Both the position numbers and the translations under genes were made by a program. From Bacteroidota bacterium (lineage in GTDB: Bacteria; Bacteroidota; Ignavibacteria; UBA10030; UBA8401): DNA of 64,000 nt. A model generated the notes under the pieces. The model was not told where the DNA came from and made no database searches. It saw nothing but the letters and a program-made list of their open reading frames with translations. Shown piece by piece: positions 31,676 to 40,577 of this stretch. The stretch covers positions 18,897 through 82,896 of the forward strand of contig JAJYOK010000015.1 in the NCBI GenBank assembly GCA_021796215.1, given 5' to 3'. Every line of letters starts with the position of its first letter. Position 1 is the first letter of the stretch.

Positions 31676-33981
31676 CGAAATACCGTCAATGATTTTGTCG
31701 CGCGTGCAGTATTACCGGCACGGTCTTTAATTTCAATGGAAACGGTGTACTGTGCACGCGGCACAGGTTCAAATGGAATAAAAGATACACGGTGCCTTTC
31801 AGGGTTGTACTCCGGAATAACGCGTTCACCATTCATGAAAACATTGATCTCATCGGCATCAATACCGGAAAAATTATCGCGCACCGAAAAAGAAAACAAC
31901 GGGTGACCGGAATTGTTGTAATGTGATGCGCTCCATCTTTGGATAACCGGCATTTTCGTATCTGTGAATATCCCGAATTCGCCTAACGAATGCTCTTTGC
32001 GGAGAAGGAAAGTATGAGCACGAACATCCCGTTGCGCGTGAGTGAATGTCCACTCGCCGCGGTCTTTCATATACAGCGCTATCTTGTCCCGTTCATCATA
32101 CGTTACCGGATAGTGCAGCGTTATTGTGCAGCCGCCGCGCAAAAGCTGATCTCGCGGCTCAATCGAGTACGTTGCCTCACCAATCTTTTTCACATAAAAA
32201 TGCACAGGCGTATAGACTGCACCGGCGTGAAATTCTGCAATAAAATTTCCATCGGTGGAAGAAACTGTCCCTCCCTGTTCCGGCGTAACAGAATTAATTT
32301 CAAACGAATCAAATGCTTCTGACCGCTGACGGCCGGTTTCGCAAAACGCTTTAATGAACGATGTTCCGCTGTATGAATCGGAAAGGCGATACACACCGTC
32401 ATAACGCATTTCATTTACGGCATGCATTGCAACGTCCGCAATTGTTTTTTCTTGCTGCACTTCTACAACAGGCGGACTTGTCAACGGAGCGTTGGAGCAA
32501 ACGCTGATCTTTAAAAACGAATCGGTAATCTCTTTTTCAATCCACACACGCGGCGCACTGCGCGGATGTTCAAAAAAGAAATAAGAGGGAAACGATTTTG
32601 TTCCCCAAATATTTTTCGCCGTTACCCGCACAACATCGCACTGCAGTCCCTCAAGTGAAATCAAAAGTGAATCACGCCCCGCCGTAAACTCTTTGGCATC
32701 ATATTCTTCTGCGTGCCATTGCTTTGCTGATAATTTCCTCGTTTCTATTTTTACTGAACGTATTTTGTCGAGATTCGGAACAACGACATATAATTGCTTA
32801 TCTGCAACACCAAGAATTTCAACCGCAGGCGGATGATTGAGCACGAAAGTGCCGCTTAATTCGGATACATTGCCTGAAAAATCCGTTGCCAAAATTTTGA
32901 ACGTATGCATTCCTTCAGAAATTTTTTGTGAAGAAACTGCGCCATCATATAAAGAGGCTGAAGAATAAAACGGCAGTGTGTTTCCTTGATCAAGATACAA
33001 TTTTTCAAACTCGCCGCGATGCTCACGCCAAAGGCTCCAGTCATACTCCAAGCCAATTTCCCGCGTTTCATCAACCGGAAATTTATTATGTGCCGATTGA
33101 AACAATGTCCGACCATCTACCTGAAACTGAATCTTGTAAACTCCCCGCATATATCGTGAAGTCGGGCTTTTATCCTGTGCATCAACTTCGAAACCTGCCA
33201 TGCCTGTGCATCGGATAACTTCAGGTATTCTGTACACTCCCCGCTTAATGTACCGCGGGAGAAAAAGCTGCGGGGCAAATTCATAATCAACAAATGATTT
33301 GGCATCCAATGGCACCACCGCTAACCGCCGGAATATCGGAGGGTGCGTGTCATCGCTTTCTTTGATATCAGGACATAAAAACGGATTGATGGGATTAAAT
33401 TTTTCATCCCGCACCTCGAAATGAAGATGTGCACTCCCTTCGCCGCTCTCTCCCGAATATGCAACAAGCTCTCCTTTCCGCACAACAATTTCTCCCGGTA
33501 CAAATTTCAACTCAACGGAAAATTTCCCTTTTCTCAATTGTTCCTCATGCACCAAACGTTCAAGCGCGGGGTTAAATGAATGCAAATGCGCATACGTTGT
33601 ATAATAACCGTCCGGATGGCGAAGCACAAGAAAACGTCCGTAACCGTACGGCGAAACCGATACTCTGGCAACATATCCGTCTCGTGCGGCGTACACTTCC
33701 ATCCCAATTTTATTATGCGTACCAATATCAACACCGCCATGAAAATGCGTCGAACGAAATTCTGCAAACGTAGATGTGATGCGTTGATCGGAATTGATAG
33801 GCCAGCGATAATCGTCAAGGTCCGTCGTTATCGCTGGTGAAAACGCCGCGGGAGCAGAAAATTCCATTGCCTCCGAATTTGTTTCACCTGAATTTATAGG
33901 AACTCCGCCAAGCAGTGATAACAGCACAATGCCCGCTGCGACAAACAAAAAAAACTGTATTATTTTCTTAAAAATTTTCAC
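31672..33981 (-). CDS. M23 metallopeptidase with C-terminal Ig-like region
   Basis: 769 residues from a GTG at 33981, 1 base after the stop of the preceding gene, opening a signal/anchor (KIFKKIIQFFLFVAAGIVLL). Residues about 55-220 are a LytM/M23 domain with zinc motifs HGGVDIG and HLHFEVRD, plus TTYAHLHS. The remaining 550 residues are beta-rich, with Ig/Big-like stretches (FKILATDFSGNVSELSGTFV, YTVSIEIKDRAGNTARATKS). An envelope peptidoglycan endopeptidase or activator. It sits in a four-gene unit with an FAH-family enzyme and the K+ channel pair. Confidence 0.9.
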   Translation of the reverse strand: MKIFKKIIQFFLFVAAGIVLLSLLGGVPINSGETNSEAMEFSAPAAFSPAITTDLDDYRWPINSDQRITSTFAEFRSTHFHGGVDIGTHNKIGMEVYAARDGYVARVSVSPYGYGRFLVLRHPDGYYTTYAHLHSFNPALERLVHEEQLRKGKFSVELKFVPGEIVVRKGELVAYSGESGEGSAHLHFEVRDEKFNPINPFLCPDIKESDDTHPPIFRRLAVVPLDAKSFVDYEFAPQLFLPRYIKRGVYRIPEVIRCTGMAGFEVDAQDKSPTSRYMRGVYKIQFQVDGRTLFQSAHNKFPVDETREIGLEYDWSLWREHRGEFEKLYLDQGNTLPFYSSASLYDGAVSSQKISEGMHTFKILATDFSGNVSELSGTFVLNHPPAVEILGVADKQLYVVVPNLDKIRSVKIETRKLSAKQWHAEEYDAKEFTAGRDSLLISLEGLQCDVVRVTAKNIWGTKSFPSYFFFEHPRSAPRVWIEKEITDSFLKISVCSNAPLTSPPVVEVQQEKTIADVAMHAVNEMRYDGVYRLSDSYSGTSFIKAFCETGRQRSEAFDSFEINSVTPEQGGTVSSTDGNFIAEFHAGAVYTPVHFYVKKIGEATYSIEPRDQLLRGGCTITLHYPVTYDERDKIALYMKDRGEWTFTHAQRDVRAHTFLLRKEHSLGEFGIFTDTKMPVIQRWSASHYNNSGHPLFSFSVRDNFSGIDADEINVFMNGERVIPEYNPERHRVSFIPFEPVPRAQYTVSIEIKDRAGNTARATKSLTVFR

Positions 33982-33982
33982 T

Positions 33983-34645
33983 CTACTTCGCAACCACGCG
34001 ATGGTGCAATAAACCGATGCCGGGAATTTCCGCATCTATCACATCATTTGCAATGACCTGCCCTACACCTTCCGGCGTTCCAGTAAAAATAACATCTCCT
34101 TCTTCAAGCGTGAAAACCAACGAGAGAAATGCAATAATTTCATCTATCTTAAAAATCATCTTTCCTGTGTTCGAATGCTGCCGCTGCTTTCCATTCACAC
34201 TTAATTTGATATCAAGATTATACGGATCGCTAACTGATGCTTTCGGTACGAATGGAGAAAGTGGCGCTGAGGTATCAAATCCTTTTGCAATAGACCACGG
34301 ACTGCCTTCTTTCTTTGCCTCCGATTGTTTGTCGCGCATTGTCATATCGAGCCCGATACCATAGCCAGCTACATAATTCATCGCATCGGACTTCGGAATA
34401 TTTTTTCCTGCGGCTCCTATAAGAACGGTCAGTTCCACTTCATGGTGAACGTTTTTTGAAAGCGGCGGAAGAATAATATCGCCGCCATTTTCAATGATGG
34501 CGGTTGGCGGCTTTAAAAAAATCATCGGAGATTGCGGAACGTTCCCTCCAAATTCTTTTGCGTGCTCGGCATAATTTTTTCCCAAACATAAAATTTTACC
34601 GACGGGAATTTTTTTCTTTTCTGGTAGCAATGTAACAGTGTGCAT
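33983..34645 (-). CDS. fumarylacetoacetate hydrolase family protein
   Basis: 220 residues from the ATG at 34645; a TTG at 34687 would add 14 non-conserved residues. Family motifs: ILCLGKNYAEHAKEFG, SPMIFLKPPTAI, HHEVELTVLIG (metal-binding Glu residues), GYGIGLDMTMRD, KGFDTSAPLSPF, GDVIFTGTPEGVG. Members hydrolyse acylpyruvates or decarboxylate oxaloacetate with Mg2+. The substrate here cannot be told. Likely the first gene of the unit running down to 29966. Confidence 0.93.
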   Translation of the reverse strand: MHTVTLLPEKKKIPVGKILCLGKNYAEHAKEFGGNVPQSPMIFLKPPTAIIENGGDIILPPLSKNVHHEVELTVLIGAAGKNIPKSDAMNYVAGYGIGLDMTMRDKQSEAKKEGSPWSIAKGFDTSAPLSPFVPKASVSDPYNLDIKLSVNGKQRQHSNTGKMIFKIDEIIAFLSLVFTLEEGDVIFTGTPEGVGQVIANDVIDAEIPGIGLLHHRVVAK

Positions 34646-34804
34646 AAGAGTAATAATTTGTTCGAGGTTGAAGTTATCGTGCGGCAATAAAACCGCCGAA
34701 TCGGATTATGATAAACACCGCCGCATCTGTGCGCCAATATAGAGAAGTGCAGAGATTTTATCAAGGAATATGGGAAAAGAACCGGATATTTCGTTTATTT
34801 CGCA

Positions 34805-34890
34805 TCTGACAGCGCCTTTTGCTTGCAATTATCATTGCTTTTTCCTACAATTCCACTCAGTCGCAGGCTGATCGGCCTTTGGCTGAGTGT
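34805..34890. repeat. intergenic inverted repeat before MerR gene
   Basis: ACTCAG (34855-34860 region) pairs with CTGAGT near 34882-34888 around AGGCTGATCGGCC. Contains TCGGCCTTTGGCTGA, identical to 3445-3459, and TCTGACAGCGCCTTTTGCT (34805-34823), a one-mismatch copy of 1761-1779. Confidence 0.6.
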
Positions 34891-34921
34891 AGAATACTCA
34901 CAAGCAATGAGGTGATGGTGT

Positions 34922-35341
34922 ATGAAATCTGTCGGTATCAAAAAACTTTATTATTCAATCAGTGAAGTAAGTAAGATTACCGATCTTGAACAGTATGTGT
35001 TGCGCTACTGGGAATCCGAATTCGAACAATTGAAACCGGCGAAAAACCGCGCGGGCAATCGCATTTACACGAACAAGGATATCAAGCTTATTCTGTACAT
35101 CAAGCAACTGCTGCGGGAAGAGCGCTACACGATTGAAGGCGCAAAGCAAGTTCTCAAATCATGGACGCCTGAACTTGAAACCGGCGAGCAATTGTCTCTC
35201 CTTCCGGCAGATTCCGCAGTAACCCAACTGGCAGCTGACGTTCAAACAACACAGCCGACACAAATTCAATCCGAGAAATTGAAAGATGATATGAAAGAAA
35301 TTAAAAATTTCTTGGAAGACCTATTGCAAAAACTCAACTGA
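34922..35341 (+). CDS. MerR-family transcriptional regulator
   Basis: 139 residues. N-terminal winged helix: KLYYSISEVSKITDLEQYVLRYWESEF, then NRAGNRIYTNKDIKLILYIKQLLREERYTIEGAK, followed by a Gln/Thr-rich linker and a C-terminal coiled segment (EKLKDDMKEIKNFLEDLLQKL). No cysteines for metal sensing. Short MerR-like proteins of this type occur singly in Bacteroidota/Ignavibacteria; the target is unknown. GAGGTGATGG precedes the ATG. Confidence 0.9.
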   Translation: MKSVGIKKLYYSISEVSKITDLEQYVLRYWESEFEQLKPAKNRAGNRIYTNKDIKLILYIKQLLREERYTIEGAKQVLKSWTPELETGEQLSLLPADSAVTQLAADVQTTQPTQIQSEKLKDDMKEIKNFLEDLLQKLN

Positions 35342-35374
35342 TTCAAGCTGTGTGAAAAAAAAGAAATGTACAAC

Positions 35375-35409
35375 AAAAAAGTCTTTGCAAAACAGCAAAG
35401 ACTTTTTTT
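35375..35409. terminator. bidirectional terminator between MerR gene and tRNA-Pro remnant
   Basis: AAAAAAGTCTTTGC, 6-base loop, GCAAAGACTTTTTTT. Serves the MerR gene on the plus strand and the GIY-YIG/tRNA-Pro unit on the minus strand. Confidence 0.9.
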
Positions 35410-35416
35410 ATGCAAT

Positions 35417-35494
35417 GTCGGAACGGCGGGATTCGAACCCGCGACCCCTACCACCCCAAGTTCCAAAGGAATCCCTTTGGGAGTAGTGCGCTAG
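35417..35494 (-). repeat. tRNA-Pro 3' remnant split by a 22-nt palindrome
   Basis: Bases 35417-35460 equal 35792-35835 (44 nt) and 35483-35494 equal 35836-35847 (12 nt) of the complete tRNA-Pro. Between them 35461-35482 is an extra 22 nt with palindrome CCAAAGG-AAT-CCCTTTGG, placed in the anticodon stem. The 5' part of the tRNA is missing. The TAG stop of the GIY-YIG gene is the CTAG of this remnant. Confidence 0.95.
35461..35482. repeat. 22-nt palindrome inserted in tRNA-Pro remnant
   Basis: The full tRNA has nothing at this point, so the sequence is an insertion with exact edges. Its core AAAGGAATCCCTT (35465-35477) recurs at 63684-63696 before ugd. Confidence 0.9.
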
Positions 35495-35760
35495 GGGATT
35501 GATAATGGCTTTTTCAGCTTGCTTTTTATTTCTTGAAGCTCCTTCCAGCCTTCAGGAGATTTTAAGAAATGTTCTCGTCCCATTGCTTGTGCTCGAGTAT
35601 GAAATGTTTCATAGTAAATAAGTTCCCACGGAAGATATGGCTTTGTTGAAAACATTTCGCCGCGGTTGTGGCGTTGTAATCGTGATTTCAGATTGGAAGT
35701 TTGTCCAAGATAATAGCGATCAAATTTTTGGCTTTTCAATATATAAAAATGGTAGCTCAT
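35491..35760 (-). CDS. tRNA-associated GIY-YIG nuclease domain protein
   Basis: 89 residues, a stand-alone GIY-YIG domain: YHFYILKSQ and YYLGQTSNLKSRLQRHN give the two core strands and the catalytic Arg region, and GREHFLKS supplies the conserved Glu. These small UvrC-like nucleases are common in Bacteroidota and relatives. Here the ATG follows directly on the T-run of the tRNA-Pro terminator with no Shine-Dalgarno site, and the stop codon is part of a duplicated tRNA-Pro 3' half. The whole unit (terminator, gene, tRNA half) thus sits exactly between two copies of the tRNA 3' half, like a small element inserted in the tRNA gene. Confidence 0.88.
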   Translation of the reverse strand: MSYHFYILKSQKFDRYYLGQTSNLKSRLQRHNRGEMFSTKPYLPWELIYYETFHTRAQAMGREHFLKSPEGWKELQEIKSKLKKPLSIP

Positions 35761-35784
35761 AAAAAAAGTCTCACAAGGAGACTT
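35761..35784 (-). terminator. terminator of tRNA-Pro
   Basis: On the minus strand AAGTCTC, loop CTTGT, GAGACTT and TTTTTTT, ending at the base before the GIY-YIG ATG. Confidence 0.88.
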
Positions 35785-35792
35785 TCATGTAG

Positions 35793-35867
35793 TCGGAACG
35801 GCGGGATTCGAACCCGCGACCCCTACCACCCCAAGGTAGTGCGCTAGCCGGGCTGCGCTACGTTCCG
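35793..35867 (-). tRNA. tRNA-Pro (anticodon GGG)
   Basis: 75 bases. Acceptor CGGAACG/CGTTCCG, D arm AGCGCAGCCCGGCTAGCGC, anticodon stem CTACC/GGTAG around TTGGGGT (anticodon GGG), T arm GGGTTCGAATCCC. No CCA encoded. Its 3' 56 bases are duplicated at 35417-35494. Confidence 0.96.
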
Positions 35868-35920
35868 AAACTGTCTCAATGTATAAAATAACTCTTCAAA
35901 TGTCAAAGACGATAATCGGT

Positions 35921-36682
35921 ATGAAAACGCTTTTCTTGTTACTGGTTTTTATGTCATCAACACTTCTCGCACAGATTGATCAGTCACGGCAATTGATCGT
36001 GGTCGTAGCGAAAAATTGGGACGCGGATAACGGACAATTATATCTGTTCGAACGAAATGAATCAAACGAATGGATTCAAACTGCCGGTCCATGGAATGTA
36101 ATGCTCGGCGATTCAGGTTTGGCGTGGGGAGCCGGATTATACGCTGACCCTCCGGATGAAAGGCAAAAAATAGAAGGCGATCATCGTTCACCCGCCGGTG
36201 TTTTCGAACTGGGAGATTTTTTCGGGTACGATTCGATTCCGCCGGCAGGCATAAAATTCCCATACCACTACGCAACAAAAACGCTTCACTGCGTTGACGA
36301 TACAGGCTCGGTATTTTACAATTCTCTTGTTGATGAAAGTCAGGTGGTCCGTGACTCTGCCGGACGCCTGCCGTGGAATTCTTCAGAAGTTATGCGTTTG
36401 GATTCTGTGGATTATAAATACGGAATTGTTGTGAAACATAATCCGCAGGCAATTCCCGGACTGGGCAGCTGCATCTTTCTCCATCTTAATAGTTATTCTC
36501 ATGCTCCCACGGTCGGTTGCACCGCAATGGATGAAGACAAGATGCTTCAGCTTATGCACTGGCTCAATCCGGAAAAATATCCGCTGCTGATTCAGCTTCC
36601 TTTCGACAGCTATATTGCGCACCTTGCCGATTGGGATTTGCCGCTGCTGCCTGTTGAGCAATCGGAAAAAAATTCAGAGTGA
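35921..36682 (+). CDS. L,D-transpeptidase (YkuD family), secreted
   Basis: 253 residues from the ATG at 35921, which opens a signal peptide (MKTLFLLLVFMSSTLLAQ); ATGs at 35900 and 35879 are also in frame, and none has a clear ribosome binding site. The YkuD signature is present: GDHRSPAGVFELG, then FLHLNSYSHAPTVGCTAMDE with catalytic Cys and the upstream His. The enzyme forms or edits 3-3 cross-links in peptidoglycan or attaches lipoproteins. It precedes the penicillin acylase gene by 15 bases. Confidence 0.88.
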   Translation: MKTLFLLLVFMSSTLLAQIDQSRQLIVVVAKNWDADNGQLYLFERNESNEWIQTAGPWNVMLGDSGLAWGAGLYADPPDERQKIEGDHRSPAGVFELGDFFGYDSIPPAGIKFPYHYATKTLHCVDDTGSVFYNSLVDESQVVRDSAGRLPWNSSEVMRLDSVDYKYGIVVKHNPQAIPGLGSCIFLHLNSYSHAPTVGCTAMDEDKMLQLMHWLNPEKYPLLIQLPFDSYIAHLADWDLPLLPVEQSEKNSE

Positions 36683-36697
36683 ATTGTTCACAGTCTT

Positions 36698-39109
36698 ATG
36701 TCTAAAAAAATTAAAATCACAATCGGTATCCTTGGGTCACTTGTGATCATTGCCGCCGCCGCCTTTTTCATTCTTCGGCATCTTGTCACGAAATCATTCC
36801 CAGTGGTAGACGGAGAACTGCGTGTTGACGGATTAGAGCAGCCGGTAACTATCTACCGCGATAAATACGGCGTGCCGCATATCATTGCTCAGAATGAGCA
36901 CGACCTTTTCTTCGCGCAGGGATATGTTCACGCACAAGACCGGTTGTGGCAAATGGATATCACCCGGCGTGCCGGAGAAGGAAGGCTTTCCGAAGTTCTC
37001 GGCTCGTCAACATTGGAATACGATAAGCTTTTTAAAACCATTGGAATTCAGCGCATCGCCGAAAGACTTGAAACACAGCTTCATCCCGAATCAAAGCTGA
37101 TTTTGCAGGCGTATTCAGATGGCATCAACGCGTTCATCCACTCGCACCAAGGCAATTATCCGATTGAATTCGATATGCTGAATTATGTTCCGGAAGATTG
37201 GCAGCCGGTTCATACACTTATTGTTTCGCGCATGATGGCGTGGGAATTGAACCTTTCGTGGTATGTTGATTTAACGCTCGGCGAGCTTGTGCAAAAATTC
37301 GGTGAAGAAAGGGCGAAGGAAATTTTTCCCACTTATCCGGAAAATGCGCCTGTGATTGTGCCAAAAGAATTATTGAACAGGAAAATTGCATTCGACGGCG
37401 AAAGTTTCCTTCGCGCAGATAAATCGTTCAGGGAATTTTTCGGGATGTCAGGCATGCATATCGGCAGCAATGCGTGGGCGATCAGCGGCAAAAAATCTGC
37501 AAATGGTTTAGCGATGCTCGCTAACGATCCTCATCTCGGACTTTCTGAGCCGTCAAAATGGTACGAAATGCATTTACAGGGCGGTGCACTAAATGTCGCA
37601 GGAGTTTCATTGCCGGGTGCGCCGGGAATTATTATCGGGCACAATCATTCCATCGCATGGGGAATGACAAACGTGATGGCTGACGACGCAGATTTTTTTG
37701 TCGAGGAGGAAGATTCCCTCGATCACAATCGTTATCAATACAAAGGGGAGTTAAAAAATTTTGAAACATATAACGATACAATTTTTGTGAAAGATTCTGA
37801 TTTCGTTCCAATAACGATTCGCGGAAGCGTGCACGGCCCGATTATCAATGACGTAAATCCGTCTGCGACAACCTCACAATATCCTGTCGCACTTCGTTGG
37901 ACGGGTGAAGACATGAGCGACGAATTGTATTCAATCTATTGCATTGACAAAGCACAATCATGGGAACAATTTGAGGACGGCGTAAAAGAATTTACAGTGC
38001 CCGGGCAAAATTTTGTCTATGCCGATGCCAAAGGAAATATCGGCTACTGCATGGGCGTGCGGCTGCCGATTCGCGCGACGCAAAATCCGACACTTCCGAT
38101 GCCCGGATGGACTGGCTATTATGATTGGACAGGGTTTGTGCCGTTTGAGAAACTTCCGGAACTGTTCAATCCGCCGGAACAATTTGTAGCGACGGCAAAT
38201 AATAAAACAACCGACGCATCGTTTCCGTATCACATTTCGAATTTATGGGAGCCGCCGTCACGCATCGAGCGCATTAGGGAATTCCTTTCGACAAGAAATA
38301 AACTAACGGTGGAAGATTTCAAACAGATGCAGCTCGATTATTATTCTCACTTTGCAAAACAAATCTCGCCGTTCATCATCCATGCGTTCGATTCCGTACA
38401 GAGCGCCGATCCGAGCCTTCAAATGGCGTTAAAGTATTTCCGAAATTGGAATTTTCAGGAAACCAAAAACGATGTAACCACAACTCTTTTGAATGTGTGG
38501 TTCACCCACCTGATGGAAAATATATTCGAAAACAAAATGGGCGAAGAATTGTATAAAAATTATATTTTCCTTGCCAACATTCCGTTGCGCGTTGTTCCTG
38601 CCCTTTTCGAAACGCCGTCTTCTCTCTGGTTTGACGATCCTTCAACACCGAACATTGAAACGCGCGATGAAATTATTCGAAAAAGTTTAGCGGAAGCAAT
38701 GAACGATCTCCGGCAAAAATTAGGAGATGAAATGAAAACCTGGCAATGGGGACGGCTTCATACACTGACATTTGAGCATCCGTTTGGCTCGCATCCGCCG
38801 CTCGGTGCAATTTTCAATATTGGTCCTTTTGAAGTTGGCGGTTCCGGCACGACACTCAACAACGGTGAATATCATTTTGCCGATCCATATCGCATGTACC
38901 TGGGTCCCTCAATGAGGCAAATTACCGATTTCTCCGATATTAACGGCGCGCTTTCCGTCATTCCGACAGGACAATCGGGCCAGCCGTTGAGCGCACATTA
39001 TTCAGATCAAACCCCGCTATGGCTGAACGGTGAATATCATTCGATGCCGCTTGACGATGCGGCAATTCAATCAGAGGCGAAACACCGGCTGCGGTTAATT
39101 CCCAAATAA
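36698..39109 (+). CDS. penicillin acylase family protein (Ntn-hydrolase)
   Basis: 803 residues, N-terminal membrane segment (ILGSLVIIAAAAFFILRHL). YRDKYGVPHIIAQNEHDLFFAQGYVHAQDRLWQMD marks the alpha-chain start; autocatalytic cleavage would expose Ser257 in GMHIGSNAWAISG as N-terminal nucleophile of the beta chain; ANDPHLGLSEPSKWYEMHL and NATANNKT-type Asn follow. The family hydrolyses amides of varied acids, including acyl-homoserine lactones and beta-lactams; the natural substrate is unknown. Periplasmic, co-transcribed with the transpeptidase and perhaps pyk. Confidence 0.93.
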   Translation: MSKKIKITIGILGSLVIIAAAAFFILRHLVTKSFPVVDGELRVDGLEQPVTIYRDKYGVPHIIAQNEHDLFFAQGYVHAQDRLWQMDITRRAGEGRLSEVLGSSTLEYDKLFKTIGIQRIAERLETQLHPESKLILQAYSDGINAFIHSHQGNYPIEFDMLNYVPEDWQPVHTLIVSRMMAWELNLSWYVDLTLGELVQKFGEERAKEIFPTYPENAPVIVPKELLNRKIAFDGESFLRADKSFREFFGMSGMHIGSNAWAISGKKSANGLAMLANDPHLGLSEPSKWYEMHLQGGALNVAGVSLPGAPGIIIGHNHSIAWGMTNVMADDADFFVEEEDSLDHNRYQYKGELKNFETYNDTIFVKDSDFVPITIRGSVHGPIINDVNPSATTSQYPVALRWTGEDMSDELYSIYCIDKAQSWEQFEDGVKEFTVPGQNFVYADAKGNIGYCMGVRLPIRATQNPTLPMPGWTGYYDWTGFVPFEKLPELFNPPEQFVATANNKTTDASFPYHISNLWEPPSRIERIREFLSTRNKLTVEDFKQMQLDYYSHFAKQISPFIIHAFDSVQSADPSLQMALKYFRNWNFQETKNDVTTTLLNVWFTHLMENIFENKMGEELYKNYIFLANIPLRVVPALFETPSSLWFDDPSTPNIETRDEIIRKSLAEAMNDLRQKLGDEMKTWQWGRLHTLTFEHPFGSHPPLGAIFNIGPFEVGGSGTTLNNGEYHFADPYRMYLGPSMRQITDFSDINGALSVIPTGQSGQPLSAHYSDQTPLWLNGEYHSMPLDDAAIQSEAKHRLRLIPK

Positions 39110-39121
39110 TAATAATAATTT

Positions 39122-40564
39122 ATGCCTACTTCACGAACTTACGGAAACACGAAAATCGTCTGCACACTCGGACCGGCATCATCATCGGTGCAAGTGCTGG
39201 AAAAAATGATTCATGCAGGAATGGATGTTGCGCGACTGAATTTTTCCCACGGCACGTACGATGAACACCGCGAAACGATGAAAAAACTCCGCATTGCCGC
39301 GGAACATGCCGGCGAACCAATCGCCGTTCTCCAGGATCTGCAGGGACCGAAAATCCGTACCGGCAAGCTTACAGCACCTGAAGTTTTGCTCCGCGACGGC
39401 GCAAAGTTTACGATCACTATAGAAAATATCCCTGGAACAGCCGAGCGTGTTTCGACGACATACACAGAGCTTCCGAAAGATGTTCGTCCAAACGACACGA
39501 TCTTAATGGACGATGGTTTATTGCAGTTAAAAGTTATTCGCTCGACGGCAACAGACGTTATTACAGAAGTCGTGCACGGCGGAATTCTGAAAGAACACAA
39601 AGGTATTAATCTTCCCGGCGTTGCCGTCAGTGCGCCGTCCTTCACGGAAAAAGATATTGAAGACCTTGCTTTCGGATTAGAAAATAATATTGATTACGTT
39701 GCGCTGTCATTCGTCCGGTCGGGAAACGATATTCGTCAGTTGCGTGAAGTGATTGCAGCGAAAGCCGGACGAAGACATCATTTACCGATTGTAGCAAAGA
39801 TTGAGAAAAGCGAGGCGCTCCGCAATATTGACGAAATCATCGCAGAAGCAGACGCAGTGATGGTTGCACGCGGAGATTTGGGTGTGGAGTGTGCACTTGA
39901 AGAAGTTCCGATAGCGCAGAAAATGATTTGTAAAAAAGCAAACGCTGCGGGCAAACCGGTGATCATTGCAACACAAATGCTGGAATCAATGATCGAGAAT
40001 CCGCGCCCAACCCGCGCAGAAGCGAACGATGTTGCCAACGCCGTTCTTGACGGCGCCGACGCCGTAATGTTGAGCGCCGAAACTTCAGTCGGAAAATATG
40101 TTGTGGAAGCAGTTCAGACAATGGATACGATCGTTCGAAAAGCAGAAGAAAATGAGAACGACAGATTGGACTTAGCAGATCCACAAAGCAGCGACGAGGC
40201 GAATGTTTTCAAAGCGCTTGGGCGTTCGGCGTGCGTACTGGCAAAACAAATCGGCGCAGCGGCAATTGTTCCAATCACGCATTCCGGCGAAACGGCAAAA
40301 ACAATCGCGAAGTACCGTCCTTCAGCGAAGATCATTGCCATGACCGACCGCGAATACGTGCGGCGGTATTTAAATCTTGTGTGGGGCGTTCGTTCAGTCT
40401 TGATTCCAAAACTTGCCGATACGGATACAACTCTTTCGCTCATTCATGAAGAGCTGCTCAAATCACATTACGTTAACTCTGGGGATTATATTGTTTTGAC
40501 TGCCGGGATTCCCCTGCTTGCACGAGGCACAACAAACACTCTCAAAGTCGAAAAAATTGTTTGA
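39122..40564 (+). CDS. pyk: pyruvate kinase
   Basis: 480 residues, standard bacterial length. TKIVCTLGPAS, ARLNFSHGTYDEH, DLQGPKIRTG, MDDGLLQL, ALSFVRSGNDI, PIVAKIEKSEALRNIDEII, VMVARGDLGVE, PVIIATQMLESMIENPRPTRAEANDVANAVLDGADAVML-type segments give every ADP, PEP and metal site. Final ATP-forming step of glycolysis. Follows the acylase gene by 12 bases. Confidence 0.97.
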   Translation: MPTSRTYGNTKIVCTLGPASSSVQVLEKMIHAGMDVARLNFSHGTYDEHRETMKKLRIAAEHAGEPIAVLQDLQGPKIRTGKLTAPEVLLRDGAKFTITIENIPGTAERVSTTYTELPKDVRPNDTILMDDGLLQLKVIRSTATDVITEVVHGGILKEHKGINLPGVAVSAPSFTEKDIEDLAFGLENNIDYVALSFVRSGNDIRQLREVIAAKAGRRHHLPIVAKIEKSEALRNIDEIIAEADAVMVARGDLGVECALEEVPIAQKMICKKANAAGKPVIIATQMLESMIENPRPTRAEANDVANAVLDGADAVMLSAETSVGKYVVEAVQTMDTIVRKAEENENDRLDLADPQSSDEANVFKALGRSACVLAKQIGAAAIVPITHSGETAKTIAKYRPSAKIIAMTDREYVRRYLNLVWGVRSVLIPKLADTDTTLSLIHEELLKSHYVNSGDYIVLTAGIPLLARGTTNTLKVEKIV

Positions 40565-40577
40565 GAGTTTTCAACTC

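Noticed and set aside
35266..35466. 66-codon frame reading through the tRNA-Pro remnant
   Set aside because: The VAGSNPAVPT peptide is tRNA T-arm sequence translated; it lies antisense to the MerR gene end.
35491..35760. GIY-YIG gene as part of a group I intron
   Set aside because: The tRNA-Pro is complete and uninterrupted, and no intron core is seen; the duplicated 3' half does not allow splicing to a useful product.
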